A stretch of 64,000 nt of DNA from Parablautia sp. Marseille-Q6255. Its GTDB lineage: Bacteria > Bacillota > Clostridia > Lachnospirales > Lachnospiraceae. The stretch's first letter is position 1, and every line of letters starts with the position of its first letter. Of this stretch, positions 56,003 to 63,861 are shown piece by piece. The stretch is taken from positions 39,405-103,404 of the forward strand of contig NZ_CATNVD010000018.1 in the NCBI RefSeq assembly GCF_951230155.1. The letters are read 5' to 3'. The notes under the pieces were generated by a model, which did not search any database, was not told where the DNA came from, and saw only the letters and a list, made by a program, of their open reading frames with translations. Position numbers and translations under genes: made by a program.

Positions 56003-56308
56003 TTATTCGATAACGCCTTCAGCTTTCAGCTTCTCCTCGATCTCCTTGTCAGACATGACATTCTTGAGCGGGATGACCTTAACGCCCTTTGCCTGTGCGT
56101 CTGTAAACATATTTGCAAAGTTCTGCGCGCAAAGCAGTACATCGTACTGTGCCGCAGCGCTCTTGCCCTCAGAAAGGGGGCAGTGATGTGTTTTGCATTT
56201 CATGTTGTTTCTCTTGAGAACCTTCTCAAGTGCAAGCTGTGCCATCAGACTGGATCCTGAACCGTTTGCGCAGCATACAAGGAATTTCAGATTATCATTG
56301 TTTGCCAT
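56003..56308 (-). CDS. ulaB: PTS ascorbate-type IIB component
   Basis: 101 residues. LKFLVCCANGSGSSLMAQLA holds the phosphorylated cysteine (residue 12 or 13) followed by the P-loop-like GSGSS. This carries phosphate from IIA to the sugar acid in the IIC channel. It lies downstream of the IIC gene with a 69-base gap. Confidence 0.9.
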   Translation of the reverse strand: MANNDNLKFLVCCANGSGSSLMAQLALEKVLKRNNMKCKTHHCPLSEGKSAAAQYDVLLCAQNFANMFTDAQAKGVKVIPLKNVMSDKEIEEKLKAEGVIE

Positions 56309-56377
56309 TGTTGTATTCTCCTTTGCTTATTTCATATTGCGATAGATCGTATACATTTTTTCCGAAAACAGACCGTA

Positions 56378-57877
56378 TTATTTTGCCTGCTGTGCCTGTT
56401 TTGCCTTGAGCTCTTTATAAGCCTCATAATCCTCTGTCATCAGGAAGTAGCCCTCTTTATCCTTGCGGTACTGGATCTGCGGGATAGCCAGCAGTCCGAT
56501 AAAGATGATCGCTACGCCAATGTAGCTTAAGTACTTCATCACGACTGTGAATACCGGCCATACAACTGCCCAGTCCCACATACCAAGGTATCCGCCGTAA
56601 GCAGCCATGCCTACCCAGCCTGCGATCAGAGCAGAACCGAATACCTGGCACAGACCTGAGATAAACGGCAGGATCAGAGTCGCCTTCAGACCGCCCTTCT
56701 CGTTTGCGAATACACCGATTGTCGCGTTGTCAAAGAATACCGGAACGAATCCACAGATGATCAGTACCGGGCTCTTCATAACGATCAGAACGATGATCGC
56801 GATGATCTGTCCGATGAAACCGGCCATAAATCCTAATGTCACTGCATTTCCTGCACCGAAACCAAAGATAACTGCACAGTCTACGCCCGGAACAGAACCC
56901 GGAAGCAGTTTGCTTGCGATACCCTGGAAGGACATTGTCAGCTCTGCAACGAAAGTACGTACACCCATCTGCAGGATAGCCAGATATACTGCGAAGTACA
57001 GACATGTCTGGATCACATAGAACAGCATGCTCTGTCCTTCCTTCATGAATCCGCCCTCGATCAGATAATCCTTGCCGAGTACGCACAGGATCGTACCGAA
57101 GAATGCCAACATCAGAACTGCTGCAGATACCATATTGTCATTGAAGATAGACAGGAAGCCCGGAAGCTCCAGATCCTCGATCTTCTTTACCTCTTTACCA
57201 TCTTTTTTCTTGCCGAACAGCTTGCCTGCCAGCCAGTAGTTAAATGCTACACCGAACATCTGCTGATGTGCCAGTGCGAAGCCTGCGCCGTCTGTAACCT
57301 CCTGACACGGTTTGATCGTCAGGTTGGAACCAACTGCCCAGTACGCTCCCAGAAGAAGAGCCATAACGATCAGCATCGGAACGTGCATACCCGGAGCAAG
57401 AAGTCCCGGAAGTGCAAACATGATCAGCCAGTAAGCCGTAGCAGCCTGCTGTACCTGTACGTTACCTGTTGTAAACAGAGAACGAAGCTTTGTATACTTG
57501 CTGAAACGCACCAGCAGGATATTTACGATAAACGCGATGAAGAGAAGGATCATCGCATCGCCGAAGCCTTTTCCGAATACTTCCTCAACACCTGCTGTAA
57601 CTGCGTTCTGACCAAAATACGGGTCAATAACTGTCGCACTGATACCAAAACGGTCGCCAAGACCTACCAGAACCGGACGGAAGTTATTTACAAGTCCGCT
57701 GGAACCAACAGTCAGGATCAGGTAACCTACGATCGCCTTGATCGTTCCTGCCAGTACGTCGTACCACGGCTTCTGCAGAAGGATATAACCGATCAGTACG
57801 ATAAAGCCGATCATAAATGCCGGCTGCTGCAAGATATTCGTTGCAAAATATGACCATATATTCATTAAAATGTCCAT
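56378..57877 (-). CDS. ulaA: PTS L-ascorbate transporter IIC component
   Basis: 499-residue membrane permease of the UlaA/SgaT family. About eleven helices. Blocks include QQPAFMIGFIVLIGYILLQK at the start, TVGSSGLVNNFRPVL, IDPYFGQNAVTAGVEE, and PCQEVTDGAGFALAHQQMFG, typical of ascorbate-type IIC. The C-terminus is extended and hydrophilic (about 35 residues, rich in Lys/Ala/Gln). Ascorbate is the family substrate; other sugar acids are possible. Confidence 0.9.
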   Translation of the reverse strand: MDILMNIWSYFATNILQQPAFMIGFIVLIGYILLQKPWYDVLAGTIKAIVGYLILTVGSSGLVNNFRPVLVGLGDRFGISATVIDPYFGQNAVTAGVEEVFGKGFGDAMILLFIAFIVNILLVRFSKYTKLRSLFTTGNVQVQQAATAYWLIMFALPGLLAPGMHVPMLIVMALLLGAYWAVGSNLTIKPCQEVTDGAGFALAHQQMFGVAFNYWLAGKLFGKKKDGKEVKKIEDLELPGFLSIFNDNMVSAAVLMLAFFGTILCVLGKDYLIEGGFMKEGQSMLFYVIQTCLYFAVYLAILQMGVRTFVAELTMSFQGIASKLLPGSVPGVDCAVIFGFGAGNAVTLGFMAGFIGQIIAIIVLIVMKSPVLIICGFVPVFFDNATIGVFANEKGGLKATLILPFISGLCQVFGSALIAGWVGMAAYGGYLGMWDWAVVWPVFTVVMKYLSYIGVAIIFIGLLAIPQIQYRKDKEGYFLMTEDYEAYKELKAKQAQQAK

Positions 57878-57915
57878 AAATTTTCCCTCACGCTCTCTCT
57901 GAGCTCTTTCCTCGT

Positions 57916-58371
57916 TTAGTCAAGATATGTCTCCTGGATCTTCAGCAGATCCTCCGGCGTCTTTGCGTCCGCCAGAGCTTTTACTACCTCCTCGTTCATC
58001 AGCATCTCCGAAAGCTTCATCATGTTGTTCAGATGCTGATCCGGATTGCAGGAAGCCAGAGTGAAGAAAAGCTGTGCATCCTTCTCCGGATCTCCCTCCT
58101 CAAAGCTTACCGGCTTCTCAAGCTTCATGAAAGCGATCGCGGTCTTGTTCACCCCTGTCGCTCCCTCCTGAGAGTGCGGCATCGCCACGTTCGGCATGAT
58201 CACGATATACGGACCGTGCTTTTCTACACAGGCGATGATGTCCTCTTTGTAGTTCGCATCAACTGTGCCGTCCGCCTCAAGGCTCTCGCAGCTCATGCGG
58301 ATCGCGTCTCTCCAGTCCTTTGCTTCTTCTGCGAATTTGTAATGCTTATTCTCTACAAAATCACGTAACAT
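57916..58371 (-). CDS. ulaC: PTS IIA component, ascorbate type
   Basis: 151-residue fructose/mannitol-fold IIA domain. The phosphorylated histidine is His66 in VAMPHSQEG. It accepts phosphate from HPr. GGAGGG lies seven bases before the ATG at 58371, which I prefer to 58386. It lies between the ulaG and IIC genes. Confidence 0.9.
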   Translation of the reverse strand: MLRDFVENKHYKFAEEAKDWRDAIRMSCESLEADGTVDANYKEDIIACVEKHGPYIVIMPNVAMPHSQEGATGVNKTAIAFMKLEKPVSFEEGDPEKDAQLFFTLASCNPDQHLNNMMKLSEMLMNEEVVKALADAKTPEDLLKIQETYLD

Positions 58372-58448
58372 TTCTTTACCCTCCATTTGGTTGAAGCAAG
58401 CGCGCAGCGATATGTTTTCTCACTGCCGCGCTTCTTGCCGCCTCGTGA

Positions 58449-59552
58449 TTATAAGCAGGAGCGGAACGGAATGTTCTGCGGCGCCTCGAAGCAGTCCTCA
58501 AATCCTCTTCTGTGATGATATGCTCTCTTGTCCTTGTCTGTCGGATATACATACTTTCCTCCGACTTCCCAGAAGAACGGATGGAACTTATAATCCAGAC
58601 GATCCTTTTTCATATCATACAGCACACGGATCTCGTTGACATCTGCCATAAAGTTTGTCCATACATCGTAGTGGATCGGGATCACTACCTTGCAGCGAAG
58701 AGCTTCTGCCATTCTCAGGATATCGCAGGAAGTCATCTTATCTGCCATACCCACCGGATTCTCTCCGTAAGAACCGAATGCGACATCAATATCATAATCC
58801 TTGCCATGTTTTGCAAAATAGATCGAGTAATGAGAGTCTCCACTGTGATAGATGTTTCCGCCCGGAGTCTTGATCAGGTAGTTGACTGCCTTATCATCCA
58901 TATCGGTCGGGCAGATGCCTGTCAGCTCTTCTCTGTCCGGACCTGTGGAATCTGTTGTCACCAGACAGGTACGGTCAAAGGAATCCAGCGCTACGATCTC
59001 AAGGTCTTTGATCTTGATCGTATCTCCCGGCTTCACTGTAATACAGCGGTCTGCCGGAACGCCCCATTTCTGCCACAGCTCTACGGATTTCTTCGGTCCG
59101 ATGAACGGTACCGGTATCTCCTTACCATTCTCATCTGTCGTTGTCATACCGGACTTGATCACGTGAGAAGCGTACTCTGCGCTCATATGATCCTGATGAT
59201 AGTGCGTCGCCAGCACAGCATCTACCTGCTTGATCGCAAAAGCATCGATCACAAACGGAACCGCACGCAGATTCGGCTGCATCGCCCTTGCACCACACAT
59301 ATTTGCCATCTGGTGTCCCACTGCCATCTTGCCGTTTCCGTGTGTTCTCTTTCCATTGCCCATCCACAGGTCGATCGTAATGTTTGCACCACCCGGAGTC
59401 TTGAACCACATGCCAGTACATCCAAGCCACCACATTGCCACAGTGCCCGGTTCTACCACTGTGTTTTCGATCTCCTCGTTGAGCCATGTTCCCCACTCTG
59501 GAAAGGTGTTCATGATCCAACTTTCTCTTGTGATTTCATCGATTTTACTCAT
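58449..59552 (-). CDS. ulaG: L-ascorbate-6-phosphate lactonase
   Basis: 367-residue metallo-beta-lactamase-fold enzyme that opens the lactone ring of ascorbate-6-phosphate to 3-keto-L-gulonate-6-phosphate. The metal motif HxHxDH is His117, His119, Asp121, His122 in [12 protein letters not shown]. Further blocks are [16 protein letters not shown] and [21 protein letters not shown] lies just before the ATG at 59552. First gene of the ulaG-IIA-IIC-IIB unit. Confidence 0.94.
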   Translation of the reverse strand: MSKIDEITRESWIMNTFPEWGTWLNEEIENTVVEPGTVAMWWLGCTGMWFKTPGGANITIDLWMGNGKRTHGNGKMAVGHQMANMCGARAMQPNLRAVPFVIDAFAIKQVDAVLATHYHQDHMSAEYASHVIKSGMTTTDENGKEIPVPFIGPKKSVELWQKWGVPADRCITVKPGDTIKIKDLEIVALDSFDRTCLVTTDSTGPDREELTGICPTDMDDKAVNYLIKTPGGNIYHSGDSHYSIYFAKHGKDYDIDVAFGSYGENPVGMADKMTSCDILRMAEALRCKVVIPIHYDVWTNFMADVNEIRVLYDMKKDRLDYKFHPFFWEVGGKYVYPTDKDKRAYHHRRGFEDCFEAPQNIPFRSCL

Positions 59553-59589
59553 ATAGCCCTCCTTTTTCCAAAACATTCATATCGTTCAA

Positions 59590-59682
59590 TTTTATGATGC
59601 TTTATGTTTGGTTATTTGAATAATATCACTTTTTATGTTCTTCTTCAAGGCTCATATATGATTGTTAATCTGTTTTATGATC
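59590..59682 (-). promoter_or_regulatory. ulaG promoter with two candidate operators
   Basis: TTGAAG (59643-59648), 17-base spacer, TATTAT (59620-59625) on the minus strand. TTTTATGATC (59673-59682, plus strand) lies upstream of the -35 and TTTTATGAT (59590-59598) lies downstream of the start. The same word lies in the deoR promoter, pointing to one regulator for both units. Confidence 0.68.
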
Positions 59683-59782
59683 GTTAGTGTATTTTTGGCT
59701 TATTGCACAATTTCAAAACATTTATTTTGTGCATTTTTACCCGGATCCCGTCCTGTTTTTTTGCCTGCGTCCTGTCAGAAAT

Positions 59783-59844
59783 GAAAAAAAGGACAGCTGC
59801 CGCACAGATCGCCAAATAGCGACGTATTCTGCGGCAGTTGTCCT
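59783..59844 (-). terminator. terminator after the thioredoxin-like remnant
   Basis: AGGACAACTGCCGCA (59830-59844) pairs with TGCGGCAGCTGTCCT (59790-59804) with one mismatch, followed by TTTTTTT on the minus strand. Confidence 0.88.
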
Positions 59845-59870
59845 GCTGTTCCTTATCTGTATAAGAGCTT

Positions 59871-60026
59871 TTATTGTATCTGTTTTCCTTTTATGATCGT
59901 ATCGATCCGGTCGTTTAAGATATCCTCCTGCCCTCCGACTATACCGATGACAAAAGCTTCCACGATATTGCCTTCCCCGTCAACGATGTACGTAGTCGGA
60001 TAACCGCCCGGCCAGGACTGCAGCGC
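59871..60026 (-). pseudogene. 3' remnant of a TlpA/ResA-like thioredoxin gene
   Basis: The first 52 codons after the purH-like stop, in the minus-strand frame ending at 59871, read SWPGGYPTTYIVDGEGNIVE, then IGIVGGQEDILNDRIDTIIK. This is the C-terminal end of a TlpA/ResA-type thioredoxin fold, with the cis-proline in GYPTTYIVD. There is no start codon, ribosome site or CxxC part; the upstream two thirds are missing and the junction coincides with the purH-like stop codon. It kept its terminator. Confidence 0.8.
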
Positions 60027-61211
60027 TTAGTGATGGAACAGACGGATCCCTGTAAATGCCATCGCAATGTCGTATTTATTGCACGTAGCGATCACATCCT
60101 CATCTCTGACTGATCCGCCTGGCTGCGCAATATACGATACGCCTGATTTGTGGGCGCGCTCGATGTTGTCACTGAACGGGAAGAATGCATCTGAGCCAAG
60201 AGTCACACCCGTCATTTTGTCAAGCCATGCCCGCTTCTCCTGTTCGGTAAATACCTCCGGTTTTTCTGTAAAGACCTTCTCCCAGGCGCCATCGGAAAGA
60301 ACGTCCATGTACTCTGCTCCAATATAAACATCTATCGCATTGTCCCGCTCTGCGCGTGTGATCGTATCCTTAAACGGCAGCTCCAGTACCTTTGGATTCT
60401 GGCGCAGGAACCAGTTGTCCGCTTTCTGCCCTGCCAGACGAGTGCAGTGTACACGGGACTGCTGACCTGCTCCGATGCCGATCGCCTGACCGCCTTTTAC
60501 GTAGCACACGGAATTCGACTGCGTATATTTTAATGTGATCAGCGCGATCTTCATATCAGTCAGCGCCTCAGCAGATACCTGCTTTTTCTCTGTCACAAAA
60601 TTTGCAAGCAGCGCATCATCAATCTTCAGCTCCTGGCGTCCCTGCTCAAATGTCACACCATACACCTGCTTGCGTTCAATCGGATCCGGGCGATAGTTTT
60701 CATCAATCCTGATCACATTATAATTGCCCTTCTTCTTCTGAGAAAGGATCTCAAGCGCCTCTTTCGTATATCCCGGCGCGATCACACCGTCAGAAACCTC
60801 TCTCTTGATCAGCATCGCCGTATCTGCGTCACAGACATCAGACAGCGCGATAAAATCACCAAAAGAGGACATACGGTCTGCACCTCTCGCTCTCGCATAC
60901 GCACACGCGAGCGGAGAAAAGTTTTTATAGTCCAGATCATCCACCCAGTAAATCTTCGCAAGCGTCTCATCAAGCAGAAGCCCTGCCGCTGCTCCTGCCG
61001 GAGAAACATGCTTAAAAGAGGTCGCTGAGGCAAGCCCTGTAGCCTCCTTGAGCTCCTTTACCAGCTGCCAGCCATTGAGTGCGTCAAGGAAATTGATATA
61101 TCCCGGTCTGCCGGAAAGTACCTCGATCGGCAGTTCGCTTCCATCCTCCATAAAAATACGTGATGGCTTCTGATTCGGATTGCATCCATATTTAAGTGCC
61201 AGTTCGTTCAT
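60027..61211 (-). CDS. AICAR formyltransferase, stand-alone (PurH C-terminal domain type)
   Basis: 394 residues corresponding only to the transformylase half of PurH; it moves a formyl group from 10-formyl-THF to AICAR. Catalytic Lys67-His68 lies in ATSFKHVSPAG. Further PurH blocks are LALKYGCNPNQKPSRIF, KYTQSNSVCYVKGGQAIGIG, QQSRVHCTRLAG, DAFFPFSDNIERAH and AQPGGSVRDEDVI. The IMP-cyclohydrolase domain is absent and is supplied by the PurO-type gene upstream. GGAGGG lies seven bases before the ATG at 61211. Confidence 0.93.
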   Translation of the reverse strand: MNELALKYGCNPNQKPSRIFMEDGSELPIEVLSGRPGYINFLDALNGWQLVKELKEATGLASATSFKHVSPAGAAAGLLLDETLAKIYWVDDLDYKNFSPLACAYARARGADRMSSFGDFIALSDVCDADTAMLIKREVSDGVIAPGYTKEALEILSQKKKGNYNVIRIDENYRPDPIERKQVYGVTFEQGRQELKIDDALLANFVTEKKQVSAEALTDMKIALITLKYTQSNSVCYVKGGQAIGIGAGQQSRVHCTRLAGQKADNWFLRQNPKVLELPFKDTITRAERDNAIDVYIGAEYMDVLSDGAWEKVFTEKPEVFTEQEKRAWLDKMTGVTLGSDAFFPFSDNIERAHKSGVSYIAQPGGSVRDEDVIATCNKYDIAMAFTGIRLFHH

Positions 61212-61342
61212 ACCGTTACCCTCCATCTCTTTCTATTGCTCATTCTTCCTGATCCTGCTATTCATTGCTCTTTTCACAGCGCCCGCGCTGTCGCTGCTTT
61301 GTTTTATATCATCCGCAGCCGGCCGCAGGCTGTTCTGTGATA

Positions 61343-62056
61343 TTATTTATTTTTATTCACGATTTTTGTCTTATACGCTCCTGTCTCAATATCAATGTAG
61401 CGCACAAACAGAGAAACCTTGTTTTCTTCATTCAGACTTGTCCAGAGCATATCTGTAAATGCATCCATGTCATCCGGGATCGCTACGAGTTTCGGCTCTC
61501 CCTCAAAGCTTGGCAGCGGATTGCCGTCACATTTGTATGTGTGAATGAAATGCCCCTCTCCTGCCACACAGTTCTCATATGCAAACGTATAACGGTTGCA
61601 TGCGTCAGGATTTCCGTTATTGCTCTTTAAAATCGACATTGCATAGCTGTACTTTCCGCCTTCCACGTGCAGGACTCCTGAAATACGCGGTGTATAATTC
61701 GGTGCATCCGGTTCAAATTCCCGGCTGCGCAGCGCCTGCTCAAATGTCATCTGGCGGTCCATGCCTTCATAAATCGTATCTGTCTGATCTCCATTCGTTA
61801 CGATCGTTTTATTTCCCAGCACACGTACCGGCGCATAAATGATCAGACTCGGATCTACAAGTTTGGACGGGTCAAATGCCTGCGTACGGATGCCCTCTCC
61901 ATCCTCCACAAAAATGCGGTTTCTGCTGTTCTCACTTCTGCCCATGATAAAATAAGCAGCTACTGCCTTTTTACCATCTGCAGATCTTCCGATCACAATA
62001 CCTCTTCCCGGATAGCTGTTCTCCTTCAGTTCCTTTTCCAAAGAAATCATTTCCAT
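61343..62056 (-). CDS. IMP cyclohydrolase, PurO type
   Basis: 237 residues resembling the archaeal PurO family (Ntn-hydrolase-like fold), closing the purine ring to IMP. Blocks include NSYPGRGIVIGRSADGKKAV, AYFIMGRSENSRNRIF, and YTPRISGVLHV. The ATG at 62056 has AAGGAG eight bases upstream. The longer frame to 62353 reads into the 127-base repeats and is rejected. It lies 131 bases upstream of the transformylase gene. Confidence 0.88.
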   Translation of the reverse strand: MEMISLEKELKENSYPGRGIVIGRSADGKKAVAAYFIMGRSENSRNRIFVEDGEGIRTQAFDPSKLVDPSLIIYAPVRVLGNKTIVTNGDQTDTIYEGMDRQMTFEQALRSREFEPDAPNYTPRISGVLHVEGGKYSYAMSILKSNNGNPDACNRYTFAYENCVAGEGHFIHTYKCDGNPLPSFEGEPKLVAIPDDMDAFTDMLWTSLNEENKVSLFVRYIDIETGAYKTKIVNKNK

Positions 62057-62126
62057 ACGATACGCTCCTTTTCTCCTGTAATGCGATACATAAACCGCTT
62101 TTTCGTCATGGTGCGGATGCACCTTC

Positions 62127-62507
62127 GCACTTTCCTTCGCCGTGCTGCGCACCTCGCATCCGCTTCGCTTCTGCTCGGTCGCGGGCTTCGCCCTATAAAA
62201 TCTTTGGCTGACAAAAATGTCCGCAAGCGTCCATTTTGTCATCCTCTGTCTTTGCACTTTCTTTCGCCGTGCTGCGCACCTCGCATCCGCTTCGCTCCTG
62301 CTCGGTCGCGGGCTTCGCCCTATAAAATCTTCGACTGACAAAAATGTCCGCAAGCGTCCATTTTGTCATCCTCTGTCTTTGCACTTTCTTTCGCCGTGCT
62401 GCGCACCTCGCATCCGCTTCGCTCCTGCTCGGTCGCGGGCTTCGCCCTATAAAATCTTCGACTGACAAAAATGTCCGCAAGCGTCCATTTTGTCATCCTC
62501 AGATTTT
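62127..62507. repeat. three tandem 127-base repeats in the purine-operon leader
   Basis: Units start at 62127, 62254 and 62381 (GCACTTTC), and a four-base start of a fourth is at 62508. Units 2 and 3 are identical until their last few bases; unit 1 differs at about four positions. Each holds GCGGGCTTCGCCC and an imperfect hairpin around TGTCCGCAAGCG. They read as open frames on the minus strand, but lack ribosome sites and are not supported as genes. Confidence 0.9.
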
Positions 62508-62532
62508 GCACGGCTCAGGTTAACGCAAAATA

Positions 62533-62642
62533 AGCCCACCATCGGCACTCTCATGCCCAGACGGTCGGCTCCCAACGGCTCATACTCCCTGTGGTTTTGC
62601 CACACTTTTAACTGTCAGCGTTCCACTTCCGTCAGTCATATG
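62533..62642 (-). promoter_or_regulatory. ZTP (ZMP) riboswitch, pfl motif, with terminator
   Basis: On the minus strand GACTGACGGAAGTGG, a variable arm, ACCACAGGGAGTATGAG, and then GCCGACCGTCTGGGCA follow the order of the ZTP aptamer. The last block (about 62554-62570) is the conserved pseudoknot element. AGCCGACCGTC can instead pair with GATGGTGGGCT (to 62533), with GGCA/TGCC inside, ahead of a TATTTT tract; that is a terminator that would break the aptamer. ZTP binding should therefore allow read-through into the purine genes. Confidence 0.82.
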
Positions 62643-62651
62643 AGCACTATC

Positions 62652-62680
62652 AACATATCATTTTATCTAAGAAAAATCAA
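62652..62680 (-). promoter_or_regulatory. promoter of the ZTP-riboswitch purine operon
   Basis: TTGATT (62675-62680), 17-base spacer, TATGTT (62652-62657) on the minus strand, starting just ahead of the aptamer. Confidence 0.7.
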
Positions 62681-62760
62681 GCCCTAATTTTATTTCTTCG
62701 CTGAAAATTATAACAACCAATTTATAACAACTCTCAATTGCAAATTATATCAGCCCTCAG

Positions 62761-62805
62761 CCTGGATCAGCTGCTGCGCAGCTTATATCACCGCGCAGCA
62801 GCATG
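62761..62805. repeat. dispersed palindromic element, copy 2
   Basis: GGATCAGCTGCTGCGCAGCT then TATATCACCGC, and an outer GCTGCTGCGC/GCGCAGCAGC stem. Close in sequence and position to the element at 49931-49975. Confidence 0.5.
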
Positions 62806-62833
62806 TTATTTTTTGTTATATAAAAATAACAGT

Positions 62834-63718
62834 CTAAGCAAAGGTATTCCCCTGTTTTTCTTCCGCTTCCATCTCAGCCAGAAGCTTTTCTCTGCTTTTT
62901 GGATCTTCTATCCTCTCCAGATCGCTGTAACGTTTTTTCCTGCACAGAAATGCAACGAGCTTTGCCATATACTTCTCGCCCTCGTTTTTTCCTTCTTCTC
63001 TCGCTTCTTTTTTCTTTACTTCAATGTCTTTTTCATAATCATACTGAGCGATCAACATATTTGTTACCTCCGATCCTCTTTCTGATAAATAATCTGTTAA
63101 GATTCCCTTCTGAATACACTCTTCTATTGCAGCTTTCAGTTTTTCTTTCTGCCCTTTGTACTTTGAGACAACATCGGCAAATTCGCAGTATTCCTTTAAG
63201 ATAGGACATTCTTCTAAAAGCTTTGTATTCATACCTTTGTTAAGGTTGTATACGTGGACCGTTACTTCCAGATCAAATGTCGGTCTTCCCTTAACAAGAA
63301 AGGAATCAGATAGCTTTAAAAGCTTATACGCCGGATACTTCTTTTCCCCATTATAGAATACGTAAAATTCCGGCGCAGGAAGCGGAATACGTTTTTCCTT
63401 ATAGCGATCCTCCACCGCCAAAAGCGTTTCGTAAAGTCTTCCGATATACAGCAAAAAACGCAACGGCATATTTTCGTTGATCGTGCTTTGGTGCTCTCCA
63501 AGAACAAATATTTTTTCTCTGATCAGAAAAGAGATATCATTCTGGAAATCTTTATACATCACATCCTCCAGCTTCAGCATCCGCACCTCTTCTGGATTGT
63601 CGTAGTGACTGCCGCTCAGCGCGTTATACAGGCTGAGCGCATTTTCTTTTGCACCTTGATAACGAAAAAATAAATCTACGAATACACTATCCCTGTAGTT
63701 TCTGTTTTCTTTGCTCAA
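62834..63718 (-). CDS. Rpn family / PD-(D/E)XK nuclease-family putative transposase
   Basis: 294 residues. The N-terminal nuclease-like domain shows RDSVFVDLFFRYQGAKENAL, Asp in FQNDISFLI and Glu in LGEHQST, the PD-(D/E)XQ pattern of the Rpn/YhgA-like group. The middle has YNGEKKYPAYKLLKL; the end is a lysine/glutamate-rich coiled coil (VKKKEAREEGKNEGEKYMAK). Rpn proteins are linked to RecA-independent recombination and phage defence. The start is a TTG at 63718, six bases after AGGAGG. It appears intact. Confidence 0.82.
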   Translation of the reverse strand: MSKENRNYRDSVFVDLFFRYQGAKENALSLYNALSGSHYDNPEEVRMLKLEDVMYKDFQNDISFLIREKIFVLGEHQSTINENMPLRFLLYIGRLYETLLAVEDRYKEKRIPLPAPEFYVFYNGEKKYPAYKLLKLSDSFLVKGRPTFDLEVTVHVYNLNKGMNTKLLEECPILKEYCEFADVVSKYKGQKEKLKAAIEECIQKGILTDYLSERGSEVTNMLIAQYDYEKDIEVKKKEAREEGKNEGEKYMAKLVAFLCRKKRYSDLERIEDPKSREKLLAEMEAEEKQGNTFA

Positions 63719-63794
63719 ATTTCTTCCTCCTTCTCAGGAGGGCAGCCGCAGTTCTAACGGATTTCAGCCCCCGGTACATGTTTGCAGTTTCCAT
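63687..63794 (-). CDS. possible leader peptide overlapping the Rpn gene
   Basis: A 35-codon frame starting at the ATG at 63794, eight bases after GGGGGAGAGG, reads METANMYRGLKSVRTAAALL and then RRRKKFEQRK. Its stop lies 32 bases inside the Rpn gene in another frame, and its own Arg-Arg codons are the Rpn ribosome site. This would allow translational coupling. It may be chance; composition is basic and no homologue is known to me. Confidence 0.4.
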   Translation of the reverse strand: METANMYRGLKSVRTAAALLRRRKKFEQRKQKLQG

Positions 63795-63832
63795 ATACCT
63801 CTCCCCCTCAAACCGATTACTGCGTTTCTTTT

Positions 63833-63861
63833 ATTATACTTAATCTCTGAGCAGATTTCAA
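63833..63861 (-). promoter_or_regulatory. promoter of the Rpn-family gene
   Basis: TTGAAA (63856-63861), 17-base spacer, TATAAT (63833-63838) on the minus strand. Nothing else was recognised from 63862 to the window end. Confidence 0.8.

Noticed and set aside
58512..59597. 361-residue plus-strand frame
   Set aside because: Antisense shadow of ulaG, whose metal-binding motif is clear.
59889..59898. Third exact TTTTATGATC as an operator
   Set aside because: It lies inside the thioredoxin-gene remnant, away from any promoter, so it is probably chance; it also warns that the word is not very rare.
62127..62511. Small repeated proteins encoded by the 127-base units, or a CRISPR array
   Set aside because: Open frames arise from repeating GC-rich DNA, lack ribosome sites, and read through the leader; there are no spacers between units.
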